Positions 1 through 11,200 of a stretch of DNA of 64,000 nucleotides are shown here, in pieces (the first letter of the stretch is position 1; the number at the start of each line of letters is the position of its first letter). Source of the DNA: Pontibacter roseus DSM 17521 (GTDB taxonomy: Bacteria; Bacteroidota; Bacteroidia; Cytophagales; Hymenobacteraceae); NCBI RefSeq assembly GCF_000373265.1, contig NZ_KB890766.1:280594-344593 (forward strand), in the 5' to 3' direction. The notes beneath the pieces are model-generated. The model ran no database searches, was not told the origin of the DNA, and was given only the letters and a program-made list of their open reading frames with translations. A program made the position numbers and the translations under genes.

Positions 1-1711
1 TCTGGAGCCGGTACTCCATGAGCTGGTGGAAATCGCGGCGGGCGATGTTGAACACATCCGGACTGTTGCCTACCTCGTTGAGCGAAATCAGCCGGTTATA
101 GTTGTAAAACGTGGTGTCTTCCACGCCTTTCGCTGCCAATGGCCCTGTGAACTGTTGGCTGCGCATCACAAAGTATAGCTTGTGGCGCCGGAGCTCCTCT
201 GAATCCTGGTCATCAGACTCAAACAGGCTGCGGAGGTGCTGCAACTCAGCTTTGGCCTCTGGCGCACGTCTGTTTGCTACTTTAAAGGCTTCCTCCACGA
301 CCTCCATGGCGGCAGGAGCCAGGGGGAAGGTATGGCCATAGATGCGGTATACCGGGAAGGAGGCCAGCAGTGCCGACAAGGCATCGGCCCATTTCTTTTC
401 GTCGGCGCCGCTAGGGAGCAGGTCTGAGTCGCGGAGTAGGCGCAGCAGGTTCTTCAGTTCGCCCTGCATGTGGTGCTCCAGAATGAAGAGTTTCTTCTCA
501 TACACCAGTTTCTCGTAGTCGATGGGGGCGTCGGGCACCAGGCGGCGGTACAGGCGTGTGAGCTTGCGTTCTCCTTCGGCATCGGTGTAGAGGTTGCTGA
601 CCCAGGCCAAGAAGTCGTAGCCGCTGTTGCCCTGTATGGGCCAATACTCAGGCATATTTTCTTCCCCTTCCAGGATTTTCTCGACGACCAGGTATACCTC
701 CTCACCCATCCGCTCGCGCAGGCGCTCCAGGTAAGTGTCTGGGTCGAAGAGGCCGTCCACGTGGTCTACCCGCAGTCCCTGCACCAGTTGGCGCACGCAA
801 AGTTCTTTGATGAACCGGTGGTAGTGTTCGAACACCTCCTGGTGCTCCATACCCAAGCATATGAGGTCGTTGACGGTGAAGAAGCGGCGGTAGTTGATTC
901 GCTTTTCGGTCTCCTGCCAATGACAGAGGAGGTAGTACTGCTGCTCCAATAGCTCAGTCAGCACCTGGGAATCTTGGTTGATGCCTTCCACCACCTGCTC
1001 TGCTGCCTTTTTCAGCTGTGCCTGCTGCTCCAGTGTCTGCCACAGGGAGTGCTTGAACTGCTGCCAGGCCTCGTGGTCGATTTCGTCCTGGGCTGTGTTG
1101 GTTAGCAACTGCTGCAGGAGCGCTTCGAGTTTATTTTTGGCTTCGTCTTGGCTTACCTGTTGGCTGATTTGCTGCAGCAGGTCCGCGTAACTGTCGATGC
1201 TGAGGGGATAGGCATTGTCGAAGTAGCTGATGTGAAAACCATTTTCGTCGAGAGACAGCTTCAGTTGCTGCTGTTGCACGACCTCTTCCAAGGGCTCACC
1301 CAGAAAGGGCACCATCACCCTGCCCTTGAAGTCCGGGTGGCCGAAGTTAATGTCGAAGAAGGTATAGAACCTGGATTTCTGGCCTTTCTCGAGCACATCC
1401 ATCAGCCAGAAGTTGTGCGGGTGAAAGGCCATGTGGTTGGGCACGATGTCCTGCAGCCAACCCATGCCATGGGCCTTCAACTCGTCGGCTATCTCTTGTA
1501 GCTCCTCCAACGTTCCCACATCGGGATTAATCTGATGTGGGTCCACCACATCATACCCGTGTTCGCTCTCTGGCCGCGCCGTGAAAAAGGGTGCTGCATA
1601 GACGGTGCTTATACCCAGTTCTTTCAGGTATGGGATAAGCTGCTTGACTTCGTTGAGTTTGAATTTAGGGGATATCTGTAGTCTGTAAGTCGACGAAGGG
1701 ATGTATACCAT
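1..1711 (-). CDS. treY: Malto-oligosyltrehalose synthase, C-terminus beyond left edge (partial)
   Basis: TreY converts the reducing-end maltose unit of an alpha-1,4-glucan into a trehalosyl unit, the substrate of TreZ. The reading frame starts at the ATG complement at 1709-1711 (MVYIPSSTYRLQIS) and stays open to base 1, giving about 570 residues; the rest lies outside the window. GH13 signatures are visible: the early YDVVDP and QDIVPNHMAF motifs, GLRVDHVDG with the likely nucleophile Asp316, and VVEKILEGEE with the likely acid/base Glu344. The long insertion between barrel elements is typical of TreY. The start lies 7 bp beyond the stop of the GH57/DUF3536 gene, so treZ, the GH57 gene and treY are very probably one minus-strand operon. 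Confidence 0.93.
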   Translation of the reverse strand, partial: MVYIPSSTYRLQISPKFKLNEVKQLIPYLKELGISTVYAAPFFTARPESEHGYDVVDPHQINPDVGTLEELQEIADELKAHGMGWLQDIVPNHMAFHPHNFWLMDVLEKGQKSRFYTFFDINFGHPDFKGRVMVPFLGEPLEEVVQQQQLKLSLDENGFHISYFDNAYPLSIDSYADLLQQISQQVSQDEAKNKLEALLQQLLTNTAQDEIDHEAWQQFKHSLWQTLEQQAQLKKAAEQVVEGINQDSQVLTELLEQQYYLLCHWQETEKRINYRRFFTVNDLICLGMEHQEVFEHYHRFIKELCVRQLVQGLRVDHVDGLFDPDTYLERLRERMGEEVYLVVEKILEGEENMPEYWPIQGNSGYDFLAWVSNLYTDAEGERKLTRLYRRLVPDAPIDYEKLVYEKKLFILEHHMQGELKNLLRLLRDSDLLPSGADEKKWADALSALLASFPVYRIYGHTFPLAPAAMEVVEEAFKVANRRAPEAKAELQHLRSLFESDDQDSEELRRHKLYFVMRSQQFTGPLAAKGVEDTTFYNYNRLISLNEVGNSPDVFNIARRDFHQLMEYRLQ

Positions 1712-1718
1712 AAGGATT

Positions 1719-4142
1719 TTAAGGAATCAGGTTTAAACTCTTGTACAACGCTTCAAATTTTTTACACCAATCGGTGGCATGCTCGTCTTGCTGGGCCATC
1801 TTCTCCTGGTACTCCTGGTATACCGTCTGACGCATGCGGAAAGCGATGTTCTGTGCCTGCCAGTACTCCGGCATCAGCATGGAGTCGTGCTGCAGCGTGA
1901 GCAGGTCTGTCAGGTACTCCATGCGCGAAGTGTCATCCGGCATGTTCTCCAGATACTCCATGGTAGACTCCACGTGAAGGGTGGCGGCGTAGTTCAACGC
2001 ATCTAGGTCCAGCTTCACGTTCATGCGCTCTACTTCCTTGAGCAGCCTCTGTATAGCATCCAGGTCTACAGTGGGCGCCTCCAGAGCCGCCAGCAGACGC
2101 GCGCTCACAATGTAGTCGATGGAGATTTGCAGGGGGCGTGGCAGTCGCATACCTACGCTTTTGATGGCTGCCATGAGCGGGTAGTTGTTATCGTATACCT
2201 GCTGGAAATCGTGCTCCAGAGCCTGGATGGTTTGTTCCATCACCTGGTCCAGTATTTTTTTCTGGTCGTCCCGGAAAAGGTGCCAGAAGGAGTAGTTGTG
2301 AGATTGGAAGTGCTTGTCGAACAACATGATGACCTCGGTGATGTTGCCTTTATCGAACGCGTTGGTCAGCTCGTGGTGCAGGGCAGCGAAGGCCTCTGCA
2401 CTCACATACTTGCGCACGCCGCCAAACAACTGGTGGTCACCGATGTGCAGCACGCTGAAAGAGACATCCACCTCCTCCCACGTGATGCGAGAGCGGATGA
2501 GCGCTTTGCCGATGGCTAGTTTCTGACGTCCTGCCTCCTGCAGCTCATAATACTCAGAGGTGGCTTTGTAACTGTACAAATCCAGATTTTCGGAGTGGTC
2601 TGAGAAAAGAGAAGAAACCGCATAATGGGCTCCTACCCGCAACAGGTCCAGCATGGTGGTCTTGACGACTTGGCGGTAGGCAGCTGCGGCGTCAGGAAAA
2701 TCGCGTGTGTTGCTCTTCGCCTCCCCCAGCAGCTCCAGGAAGTACTCCTCGTAATCTGTCCCGTTCAGGTCCTGTGCCAGTTGCAGCGCCCGCGCCGCAT
2801 AAAAGATGTCCTGCATAGTCTCTATACCTGTCACCTCGTCAAAGAACCAGCCGCAGCTCGTGTACATGAGCATGGCATGGTACTGCATCTCCAGCAGCTT
2901 CAGGAACTTGACCTGCTCTGAGTTACTCAACTCTCGATTGCAGTGTGTCCGGATGAACTCTAGCACTTGCTCCTCCGACCGGTCCATGATGACCTGTATG
3001 TAATTGTCGCGGGTCTGCCAAGGGTTGGCTCCCAGGGCATGCATTTCCTGCGCGTAAAGCGGCTCCAGCGTATCGCGTACCCAATCGAAGGCTTTGCGCA
3101 GGGGCGCACGCCAGGCCTGGTTCCATTCCGGGTGACCGCCTGTGTGGCAACCGCAGTCGCTGCGCCAGCGCTCCACCCCATGAAAGCAACTCCAGGAGGT
3201 GTCCTCTATGATTTCCGCCTCATATTGGGGAGGGTGCAGCTCCAGGTATTCGCCATAGATGGTGATTTTGGCCAGCTGTTCCTGTTCGATGTGGTGCAGC
3301 GCGTAGGAGAGGGCCATCTCCCCGAAGCGGTGGTGGTGGCCGTACGTCTCCCCATCCGTGGCGATGTGCATGAGTTGGGGTTCCTTACTGTCCTGGTCGA
3401 AGGTGCTGGTGAGACGCTGAGCAAACTTCTGGCCGCTCTCCAGCAATCCTTCAAAAGCAATGGCCTGTGACACGGGGGCGTCATAGAAGAAAAGTGTAAT
3501 GGTGCGTCCGGAAGGCAGATTACTGAGGTATGGCCTGCGCGGGTCTATCCTTGCCCCGGTGGCGTCTTGCCACTCCTTATCGTCTAGCTTCCGGAAGCGG
3601 AGCGCCTGGTAAGGCGACAGAATGGTGAACTTGATGCCGTGCTCCGCCAGTACCTCCAGGGTGGCAGTGTTGGCGGCCGTCTCGCCCAGCCACATACCTT
3701 CCGGGTCGCGGCCGAAGCGTTTCCTAAAATCATAGATGCCCCAGATGACTTGCGTGTGCCGGTCGCGCTCGTTGGCGAGCGGCATAATCATGTGGTTGTA
3801 TACCTGGGCCAGGGCAGAACCGTGTCCCGAGAAGCGCCTCTGGCTTTCCTTGTCCGCATCCAGTATGGACTGGTAGATGTCCGGGGCCTTCTTCTCCATC
3901 CACTCCAGCAGAGTGGCCCCGAAGTTAAAGCTCATGCGGGCATAGTTGTTCATGATGTCCACAATCTGCCCCTTGTCGTTCTGGATGCGGGAGGCGGAGT
4001 TTCGGGCATAGCACTCGGCTGTGATGCGCTCGTTCCAGTCGTGGTAAGGGCGCGCCGACTCCTGTAGCTCCACCTCATTTAGCCAGGGGTTCTCCCGGGG
4101 CGGCTGGTAGAAATGGCCGTGGATGCAGATGTACTGGTTCAT
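1719..4142 (-). CDS. Glycoside hydrolase family 57 protein with DUF3536
   Basis: An 807-residue protein that begins with the GH57 signature CIHGHFYQPPRENPW (H8-x-H10) and carries the GH57 motif TDGETYGHHHRF in its first half; the C-terminal half matches DUF3536. GH57 enzymes act on alpha-1,4-glucans as amylases, 4-alpha-glucanotransferases or branching enzymes, but the DUF3536 subgroup has no firmly assigned reaction that I know of. It sits between treZ (5-bp gap) and treY (7-bp gap), so a role in preparing linear maltodextrin for TreY/TreZ is a reasonable inference. There is no signal peptide, so it is probably cytoplasmic. The ATG at 4142 is the only reasonable start because the first residues are family-conserved. 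Confidence 0.9.
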   Translation of the reverse strand: MNQYICIHGHFYQPPRENPWLNEVELQESARPYHDWNERITAECYARNSASRIQNDKGQIVDIMNNYARMSFNFGATLLEWMEKKAPDIYQSILDADKESQRRFSGHGSALAQVYNHMIMPLANERDRHTQVIWGIYDFRKRFGRDPEGMWLGETAANTATLEVLAEHGIKFTILSPYQALRFRKLDDKEWQDATGARIDPRRPYLSNLPSGRTITLFFYDAPVSQAIAFEGLLESGQKFAQRLTSTFDQDSKEPQLMHIATDGETYGHHHRFGEMALSYALHHIEQEQLAKITIYGEYLELHPPQYEAEIIEDTSWSCFHGVERWRSDCGCHTGGHPEWNQAWRAPLRKAFDWVRDTLEPLYAQEMHALGANPWQTRDNYIQVIMDRSEEQVLEFIRTHCNRELSNSEQVKFLKLLEMQYHAMLMYTSCGWFFDEVTGIETMQDIFYAARALQLAQDLNGTDYEEYFLELLGEAKSNTRDFPDAAAAYRQVVKTTMLDLLRVGAHYAVSSLFSDHSENLDLYSYKATSEYYELQEAGRQKLAIGKALIRSRITWEEVDVSFSVLHIGDHQLFGGVRKYVSAEAFAALHHELTNAFDKGNITEVIMLFDKHFQSHNYSFWHLFRDDQKKILDQVMEQTIQALEHDFQQVYDNNYPLMAAIKSVGMRLPRPLQISIDYIVSARLLAALEAPTVDLDAIQRLLKEVERMNVKLDLDALNYAATLHVESTMEYLENMPDDTSRMEYLTDLLTLQHDSMLMPEYWQAQNIAFRMRQTVYQEYQEKMAQQDEHATDWCKKFEALYKSLNLIP

Positions 4143-4147
4143 ACAGA

Positions 4148-5977
4148 TTACTTACTTTGGAAAACGGTGAACGAAGCCGGAGGCAGCTCTATCTCCTGAT
4201 TGGTCTGGGATTCCTGCTGCACGCCCATACCTGTGCCGCCATACCTTGCATCAGATGATTGGAGCAGCAGCTTCCAGTGCGCCTCCACCTGCGTGTTCAG
4301 GATTGTTGTCTGCGGTTGGTCGCTTATGTTAAACAAGCAATAGGTATAGGGGTCTCCACCTGAGTGGATGAGATGCAGCACCTGGGAGTCTTTGTTCACC
4401 TCCACGTGCGGCCGCTGCTTGTCTGTTTTGGCCAGAGCCGTCTTTCTCAGTTGGATAAGGTCTTTGTAGAACTCCCGCAGCTGCCGGTGCTGCTCGTTAT
4501 GCTCGTAGCTGCGCGTCAGCCTGGATTGGATGAAGGTTTCCTCTGCCTGTGGGTCCGGTGCCTCGCCCTGCCAGGCGAAGGCGGAGAATTCCTCTTTGCG
4601 ACCTTTGCGTACCGCCTCCGCCAGTTCCTTATCGGTGTGGCTCACAAAGTACAGGAAGGGGTTCTCCTCCCCATACTCTTCGCCCATGAACAGCATCGGG
4701 GTGTAGGGCGACAGCAGCACCATTCCAGCCACCACTTTCAACATATCAAACGAGACCAGCTGTGTGAGGCGCTCGCCCAGCATGCGGTTGCCCACCTGGT
4801 CGTGGTTTTGGGAGCAGACCACGAACTGCCGGGCCAGGTTTGCAGAAGGATCGCTGCCGAAGGTGCGCTTGCGGTGCTCCGAGTACAGGCCATCGTACAC
4901 AAAGCCTTGCTGCATCACTTTCTGTAGTTGCTCCAATCTCCCAAAATCCTGGTAATAGCCGGTCTCCTCTTGTGTCACCAAAGCGTGTACGGCATGGTGA
5001 AAATCATCGCTCCATTGCGCTGTCAGTCCGTAGCCGCCCTTCTCCCTGGGGTTGATGATGCGCACATCGTTCAGGTCGCTCTCCGCTATGAGCAGGAAAG
5101 GTCGCCCGAGTTGCTGTTCCAGGTGCTCCACATGCTCTTGCAGTTCCTGCAGAAAATGCTTGGCTCCTGTGTCTAGGATGGCATGCACGGCGTCCAGGCG
5201 CAGGGCATCGAAATGGTAATCGCGGAACCACATTAGCGCATTTTGTATAAAGTAGTTGCGTACGTGGTCGCTGTGGGCGTCGTCAAAGTTGAGTGCCTTC
5301 CCCCAGGGGGTGTTGTACTTGTCGGTGAAGTAAGGGCCGAAGTCGTTGAGGTAGTTTCCTTCCGGACCAAGGTGGTTGTACACTACGTCCAAAATCACGG
5401 CTATACCTGCTGCGTGGCAGGCGTCCACCAGTTCCTTCAGCCCCAGCGGCCCGCCGTAGGAGTTCTGTACCGCCGAAGGGTATACCCCGTCGTAGCCCCA
5501 GTTGCGGCTGCCCGGAAACTGTGCCACCGGCATAATTTCGATAGCGGTTATGCCTAAATCCTGCAGCTCGGGCAGCTTTTGGATAATGCCCTGAAAGGTG
5601 CCCTCCTCGGTAAAGGTACCCACATGCAGCTCGTAAATGATGTACTGCTCCAAGGGCAGCGGGGCCCAATATTGGTCGGTCCAGCCAAAATCAGCGTGGC
5701 CGACTACTTCAGAGGCTTCGTGCGGCCCGTCGGGCTGCGAGTGGGAGGCAGGGTCAGGCCGCTCCGTCTCACCATCAAGGCGGTATAGGTAGCGGCTTCC
5801 CGGTCCTGCCTCCTCTGCCAGTGCCGTCCAGTACCCAAAAGCCTCCCGCTGCAGGGGGATTATCTTATCGTTATCTTTTATGACTACCTCGACCTGCTCG
5901 GCATCGGGTGACCACACGGTAAACGTGGTGCCACGGCCTGAGGTAAAGTGCGCTCCAACTTCACGGGTTATGCTCAT
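4148..5977 (-). CDS. treZ: Malto-oligosyltrehalose trehalohydrolase
   Basis: TreZ releases trehalose from the malto-oligosyltrehalose made by TreY. The 609-residue length is normal for the family. The N-terminal beta-sandwich (FTVWSPDAEQVEVVIK, residues 19-34) is followed by the GH13 barrel: ILDVVYNHLG near residue 195, DALRLDAVHAIL with the nucleophile Asp262, LIAESDLND with acid/base Glu299, and a later CSQNHDQVGNR with the third carboxylate. A C-terminal beta domain ends in ASFTVFQSK. It is the first gene of the minus-strand treZ-GH57-treY operon and diverges from glgE across 222 bp that must hold the promoters of both operons; no sharp promoter motif could be picked out there. Confidence 0.96.
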   Translation of the reverse strand: MSITREVGAHFTSGRGTTFTVWSPDAEQVEVVIKDNDKIIPLQREAFGYWTALAEEAGPGSRYLYRLDGETERPDPASHSQPDGPHEASEVVGHADFGWTDQYWAPLPLEQYIIYELHVGTFTEEGTFQGIIQKLPELQDLGITAIEIMPVAQFPGSRNWGYDGVYPSAVQNSYGGPLGLKELVDACHAAGIAVILDVVYNHLGPEGNYLNDFGPYFTDKYNTPWGKALNFDDAHSDHVRNYFIQNALMWFRDYHFDALRLDAVHAILDTGAKHFLQELQEHVEHLEQQLGRPFLLIAESDLNDVRIINPREKGGYGLTAQWSDDFHHAVHALVTQEETGYYQDFGRLEQLQKVMQQGFVYDGLYSEHRKRTFGSDPSANLARQFVVCSQNHDQVGNRMLGERLTQLVSFDMLKVVAGMVLLSPYTPMLFMGEEYGEENPFLYFVSHTDKELAEAVRKGRKEEFSAFAWQGEAPDPQAEETFIQSRLTRSYEHNEQHRQLREFYKDLIQLRKTALAKTDKQRPHVEVNKDSQVLHLIHSGGDPYTYCLFNISDQPQTTILNTQVEAHWKLLLQSSDARYGGTGMGVQQESQTNQEIELPPASFTVFQSK

Positions 5978-6199
5978 TGATTCAATTTTAGTAATGCAGA
6001 ATTTTTAACTCCCTTCCCGTGGTTAAGGTTGTTCTTTTCTGGTAGAATGTAGGAGGTATAGCTTGCAAGTCAGGCGGTAACAGAGCGTAAAGCCGTTTTT
6101 CCAGTTTCTCCGGAGGCTGAGGCGCAGGTCCGTCCGTAACATAATACCGGCCCTTTCAGTACCTATTAGCTATCATAAATAACTCAGGAAAAACCATAC

Positions 6200-8221
6200 A
6201 TGGAAGCACTGGAAGGAACCAAACGGGTCATCATCGAAAATGTGAAGCCGCAAGTGAACTGTGGGCAATACCCCATTAAACGGGTGGTGGGGGAAGAGGT
6301 AACGGTGACCGCAGATGTGTTCGGGGATGGCCATGATGAGGTGAAGGCCGTGCTGCTTTACCGCCACTCCAAAAAGAAGAAATGGAACGAACTCCCGATG
6401 CAGTTCCTGGGCAACGACCGCTGGCAGGTCAGCTTTACACCGGAGAGCATGGGCAGCTACGAGTATACCCTGCAGGGTTGGATTGACCATTTCTATACCT
6501 GGCAGAAAGGCCTCAAGAAGAAGTTTGAAGCCAACCAGGACATCACCGTAGAACTGCAGATTGGCGCGCAGCTGCTGCAAGAGTCGGCGGCCACGGCTAA
6601 GCCTGGACAGCAGAAGCGCCTGCGCAAGTGGGCCGAGCAGTTGAACCATCCTGGCTCCGTTGCCGATGCCGTGGCGCTAGCCACTAGCGAGGATGTTTCA
6701 GACCTGATGCATGCCTGCTGCGACCGCCAAAACGTGACTACCTACCACAAAATCCTACAAGTAGAAGTAGAGCGTCAGAAGGCGCTTTTCAGCACCTGGT
6801 ATGAGTTTTTCCCGAGGTCGGCGGCGCAGGAGGCCGGGCGGCACGGCACCTTCCAGGATTGTGAGCGCCTGCTGCCTCGCATCGCCGAGATGGGCTTCGA
6901 CACCATCTACCTGCCGCCTATCCACCCCATTGGCTACGCTTTCCGCAAGGGCAAGAACAACTCTGTCACCTCACAGCCGGGAGAGCCTGGCTCCCCCTGG
7001 GCCATTGGCGCCGAGTCGGGAGGGCACAAAGCCATCCTGCCGGAACTGGGCAGTCTGGATGACTTCCGTCGCTTTGTGCATGCCGCACGTGAGCATGGCA
7101 TTGAGGTCGCGTTGGATTTTGCCATCCAATGTTCCCCGGACCACCCTTATGTGAAAGAGCATCCAGCTTGGTTCAAGTGGCGGCCAGACGGGACGGTGCA
7201 GTATGCCGAGAACCCACCCAAGAAGTACCAGGACGTGCTGCCCGTCAACTTCGAGACAGAGGACTGGCAGAACCTGTGGCAAGAGTTGAAGAGCATCGTC
7301 CTGCATTGGATAGAGCAGGGGGTATACGTGTTCCGAGTGGACAACCCGCACACCAAGCCGTTCCATTTTTGGGAGTGGCTCATACGTGAGGTGCGGCAGC
7401 AGTACCCGCAGGTGATTTTCCTGGCGGAGGCCTTCACGCGTCCGCGCGTGATGGAGCGGCTCGGCAAAATCGGCTTCACGCAATCCTATTCCTACTTCAC
7501 GTGGCGCAACACGGCCGATGAGATAAAGGAGTACATGCGCGAACTCACCCAGACCGAGATGCGCGACTTCTACCGGCCTAATTTCTGGCCCAATACGCCC
7601 GATATCCTGCCGCATGAGCTGCAGACGGGTGGCGAGCCGGCACACATCACCCGCGTGGTGATGGCGGCTACGCTGTCTTCCAACTATGGACTTTATGGGC
7701 CTGTGTATGAGTTCGGCATCAACACGCCGGTGCAGGGCAAGGAAGAATATTGGGACTCGGAGAAGTACGAGGTCATGCAGTGGGACTGGGGAAGGCTGAC
7801 CAAAATACGGGAGGTCATTACCAAAATCAACAAGATACGCCAGGTGAACCCTGCTTTGCAGACCACCTGGAACATCGCCTTCGGTGACACCGACAACCCG
7901 CAACTGCTCTGCTACGCTAAGTGGGACAGCAGCTTCCGCAACAAGATGCTCATGGTCGTGAACCTGGACCCGCACAACACGCAGGCAGGCTGGGTGCAGG
8001 TGCCACTGCAGGCGCTCGGCATGCAGGACCAGCAGCAGTACATGGTGCACGACCTGATGACCGAGCACAAATACACCTGGGCAAACGAATGGAATTACGT
8101 GGAACTGCGGCCGCATGAGATGCCGGTACACGTATTCCGCATTGAGGTGGCCACACCGGGTATGGGCCATGACAGCCTCGACGATACCTGGTTACCTGAA
8201 GACCACGGCACACACGCATAA
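6200..8221 (+). CDS. glgE: Alpha-1,4-glucan:maltose-1-phosphate maltosyltransferase
   Basis: GlgE transfers maltose from alpha-maltose-1-phosphate to a growing alpha-1,4-glucan. The 673-residue protein has the family layout: an N-terminal beta-domain (residues 1-120), a helical insert, then a GH13_3 barrel. FRVDNPHTKPFHFWEWL contains the nucleophile Asp381 and VIFLAEAFTRPRVM the acid/base Glu410; YEFFPRS near residue 201 and the PPIHPIG segment near 240 are also typical. It leads a plus-strand operon: treS-maltokinase begins 15 bp downstream and supplies the maltose-1-phosphate substrate. The pathway is best studied in actinobacteria; its presence here with TreYZ gives a closed trehalose-to-glucan-to-trehalose loop. 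Confidence 0.96.
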   Translation: MEALEGTKRVIIENVKPQVNCGQYPIKRVVGEEVTVTADVFGDGHDEVKAVLLYRHSKKKKWNELPMQFLGNDRWQVSFTPESMGSYEYTLQGWIDHFYTWQKGLKKKFEANQDITVELQIGAQLLQESAATAKPGQQKRLRKWAEQLNHPGSVADAVALATSEDVSDLMHACCDRQNVTTYHKILQVEVERQKALFSTWYEFFPRSAAQEAGRHGTFQDCERLLPRIAEMGFDTIYLPPIHPIGYAFRKGKNNSVTSQPGEPGSPWAIGAESGGHKAILPELGSLDDFRRFVHAAREHGIEVALDFAIQCSPDHPYVKEHPAWFKWRPDGTVQYAENPPKKYQDVLPVNFETEDWQNLWQELKSIVLHWIEQGVYVFRVDNPHTKPFHFWEWLIREVRQQYPQVIFLAEAFTRPRVMERLGKIGFTQSYSYFTWRNTADEIKEYMRELTQTEMRDFYRPNFWPNTPDILPHELQTGGEPAHITRVVMAATLSSNYGLYGPVYEFGINTPVQGKEEYWDSEKYEVMQWDWGRLTKIREVITKINKIRQVNPALQTTWNIAFGDTDNPQLLCYAKWDSSFRNKMLMVVNLDPHNTQAGWVQVPLQALGMQDQQQYMVHDLMTEHKYTWANEWNYVELRPHEMPVHVFRIEVATPGMGHDSLDDTWLPEDHGTHA

Positions 8222-8236
8222 TCACTAAAAAGCAAT

Positions 8237-11200
8237 ATGGCAGAGGACAACACCCTTCTAGACGACAACATTCACTGGTACAAAGACGCCATTATTTACG
8301 AGCTCCACATCAAGGCCTTCATGGATGGCTCCGGCGACGGCATAGGCGATTTTAAAGGCCTGATGCAGAAGCTGGACTACCTCGAGGACCTCGGAGTGAC
8401 GGCTATATGGCTCCTCCCTTTCTATCCGTCACCGCTCAAAGACGATGGGTATGACATAGCGGATTACTACAGCATCAACCCGAGCTATGGTAACATGCAG
8501 GATTTCAAGCTGTTTGTGAAGGAGGCGCACCGCCGCGGGCTCAAGGTCATCACCGAGCTGGTTATTAACCACAGCTCCGACCAGCACCCCTGGTTCCAGC
8601 GGGCGCGTCGTGCCAAGAAGGGCTCCAAGTACCGCAACTACTACGTCTGGACCGACGACCCGAAGCAGTACAAGGATGTGCGTATCATCTTCACCGACTA
8701 CGAGCCCAGCAACTGGACCTGGGACCCGGTGGCCGGTCAGTACTACTGGCACCGTTTCTTCCACCACCAGCCCGACCTGAACTTCGACAACCCGGACGTG
8801 CAGCAGGAGGTGTTCAAGATGCTGGACTACTGGTTCGACATGGGCGTGGACGGCTTCCGCCTGGACGCCGTGCCGTACCTGTTTGAGCGCGACGGCACCA
8901 ACTGCGAGAACCTGCCTGAGACGCACGACTTCCTCAAGAAGCTGCGGGCCCACGTAGACAGCAAGTATACCGGAAAGCTGCTGTTGGCGGAGGCTAACAT
9001 GTGGCCAGAGGATTCGGCTTCTTACTTCGGCGATGGCGATGAGTGTCACATGAACTACCACTTCCCCATCATGCCGCGCCTGTTCATGTCGGTGAAGATG
9101 GAGGACCGCTACCCCATCATCGACATTTTCGACCAGACACCGGCTATACCTGAGACCTGCCAGTGGGCCATGTTCCTGCGGAACCACGACGAACTGACGC
9201 TGGAGATGGTGACCGACGAGGAGCGCGACTATATGTACAAGGTATACACGCGCGACCCGATGGCCAAAATCAACCTGGGTATACGCCACCGCCTGGCCCC
9301 GCTGCTGGGCAACGACCGCGCCAAGATAGAGCTCATGAACGTGCTGCTCTTCTCGATGAAGGGTACGCCGGTGGTATACTATGGCGACGAGATAGGCATG
9401 GGCGACAACTACTATCTGGGTGACCGCGACGGCGTACGTACTCCCATGCAGTGGAACGACAACCGCAACGCGGGCTTCTCCACGGCCAATCCCCAAAAGC
9501 TATACCTGCCGGTCATCATCGACCCAGAGTACAAGTACGAGTCAGTGAACGTGGAGACGCAGCAGCACAACAGCAGCTCGCTGCTCTGGTGGATGCGCCG
9601 CGTCATCAACATGCGCAAGCGCTACAAGGCCTTCGGGCGTGGTACTATGCAGTTCCTGAACCCATCCAACTCCAAGGTGCTGGCCTTCATCCGCTCTTAC
9701 CAGGACGAGAACATTTTGGTGATTGCCAACCTATCCCGCTTCCCGGAGGCGGTGGAGCTGGAGTTGCCGGAGTTCAAGGGCTTTGTGCCGGTAGAGGTGT
9801 TCAGTAAGAACAAATTCCCGCAGGTAAAGGACGATAAATACCTGTTCACGATTGGAGCCCATGGCTACTACTGGTTTGAGTTGCAGCCACAGGAGGCATC
9901 CGGGGGAATCGCCCTGGATATGCAAAAGCCGGCCATGCAGCTGCCGTCCCTGTACAACCCCATTCCGCCGCGCGCACTCAAAACACTAGAGTCGAAGGTG
10001 CTGCCACCTTACGTGCTGAATAGGCGCTGGTTCGGAGGCAAAGCACGCACCATACAACGTATGCAGGTGGTCAACAACATCCCGATGCCTGCCGGAGAAA
10101 ACGGAGCTTCCCTGTTGTTCATCGAGGTGAGTTACAATGAGGGCCTACCGGAGCTTTACCAACTGCCGATAGCCTTCGCATCCGGTGAGGAGGAGCAGGA
10201 GTTAATCAGCAGCCAGCCCAACAGCGTGATTGCCCGAGTGACGATGGACGGTCAGGAAGGCATCCTCTACGATGCTGTATATTCTGAGGAGTACCGACAG
10301 CTGCTGCTGCAGCACGTAGCCAAGCGGAAGCGCCTCCACATAGACGGTGCCGAGTTGGTGGGGTATAGCAACCGCTCCGTCAATGCGCGTCTGCGGGAGG
10401 TAGGGCAACCGCTCTCCTCCAAAATACTGGGGGCGGAGCAGAGCAACACGTCCGTAATCTATGACAACCAGTTCTTCCTGAAGGTATACCGCAAGCTCGA
10501 CCGCACTCTGAACCCCGATGTAGAGGTGGTGCAGGCGCTGACGGAGCGGGTGAATTTCCCGAACGTGCCGATGTTCCTGGGCGCCATTGAGCATCAGGAA
10601 ACAGGCAAGAACCCAATGGTGCTAGTGATGCTGCAGGACCTGGTGCCCAACCAGGGCGATGCCTGGGTATACATGGAGGATTCCCTCAAGCGCTTCTTTG
10701 AGAGGCTGCAGACGCACCGGGACCACGAAATCATAACGAGCACCATCGGGACGCTGGCACGGCCTGTGGCCTTTGCCGATGCGCCGGAGCACATGCAGTT
10801 GCAGTTGGGTGGCGCCTCCGTGGAGCGTATAGAGCTGCTGGGACAGCGCACGGCTGAGATGCACCTGGCCCTGGCCTCCATCACCGACTCCAAGGATTTC
10901 ACACCAGAGGACTTCTCGCTGCACTACCAACGCTCGCTCTACTCGTCGCTCACCTCCCTGGTGCGCAGCAACTTCGACAGCCTGCGCAAGCATCTGCCCA
11001 ACCTGCCCGATACCGTGCGGGCCGAGGCAGAGGAGGTGTTGCAGATGCGGCAGGAGATTCTGGAACGACTCAAGCGAATTTTCAGCCGCAAGATAGATTC
11101 CATGAAAATCCGTACGCACGGCGATTACCACCTGGGGCAGGTGCTCTTCACCGGCCGCGACTTCATCATCATCGACTTTGAAGGGGAACCGGCTCGCTCG

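Noticed and set aside
6971-8170. A 399-residue minus-strand open frame inside glgE, and similar long ones inside treS (8429-9496, 10622-11593)
   Set aside because: They are antisense to well-conserved genes with high GC third positions. Their composition (His/Val/Arg-rich) has no family resemblance.
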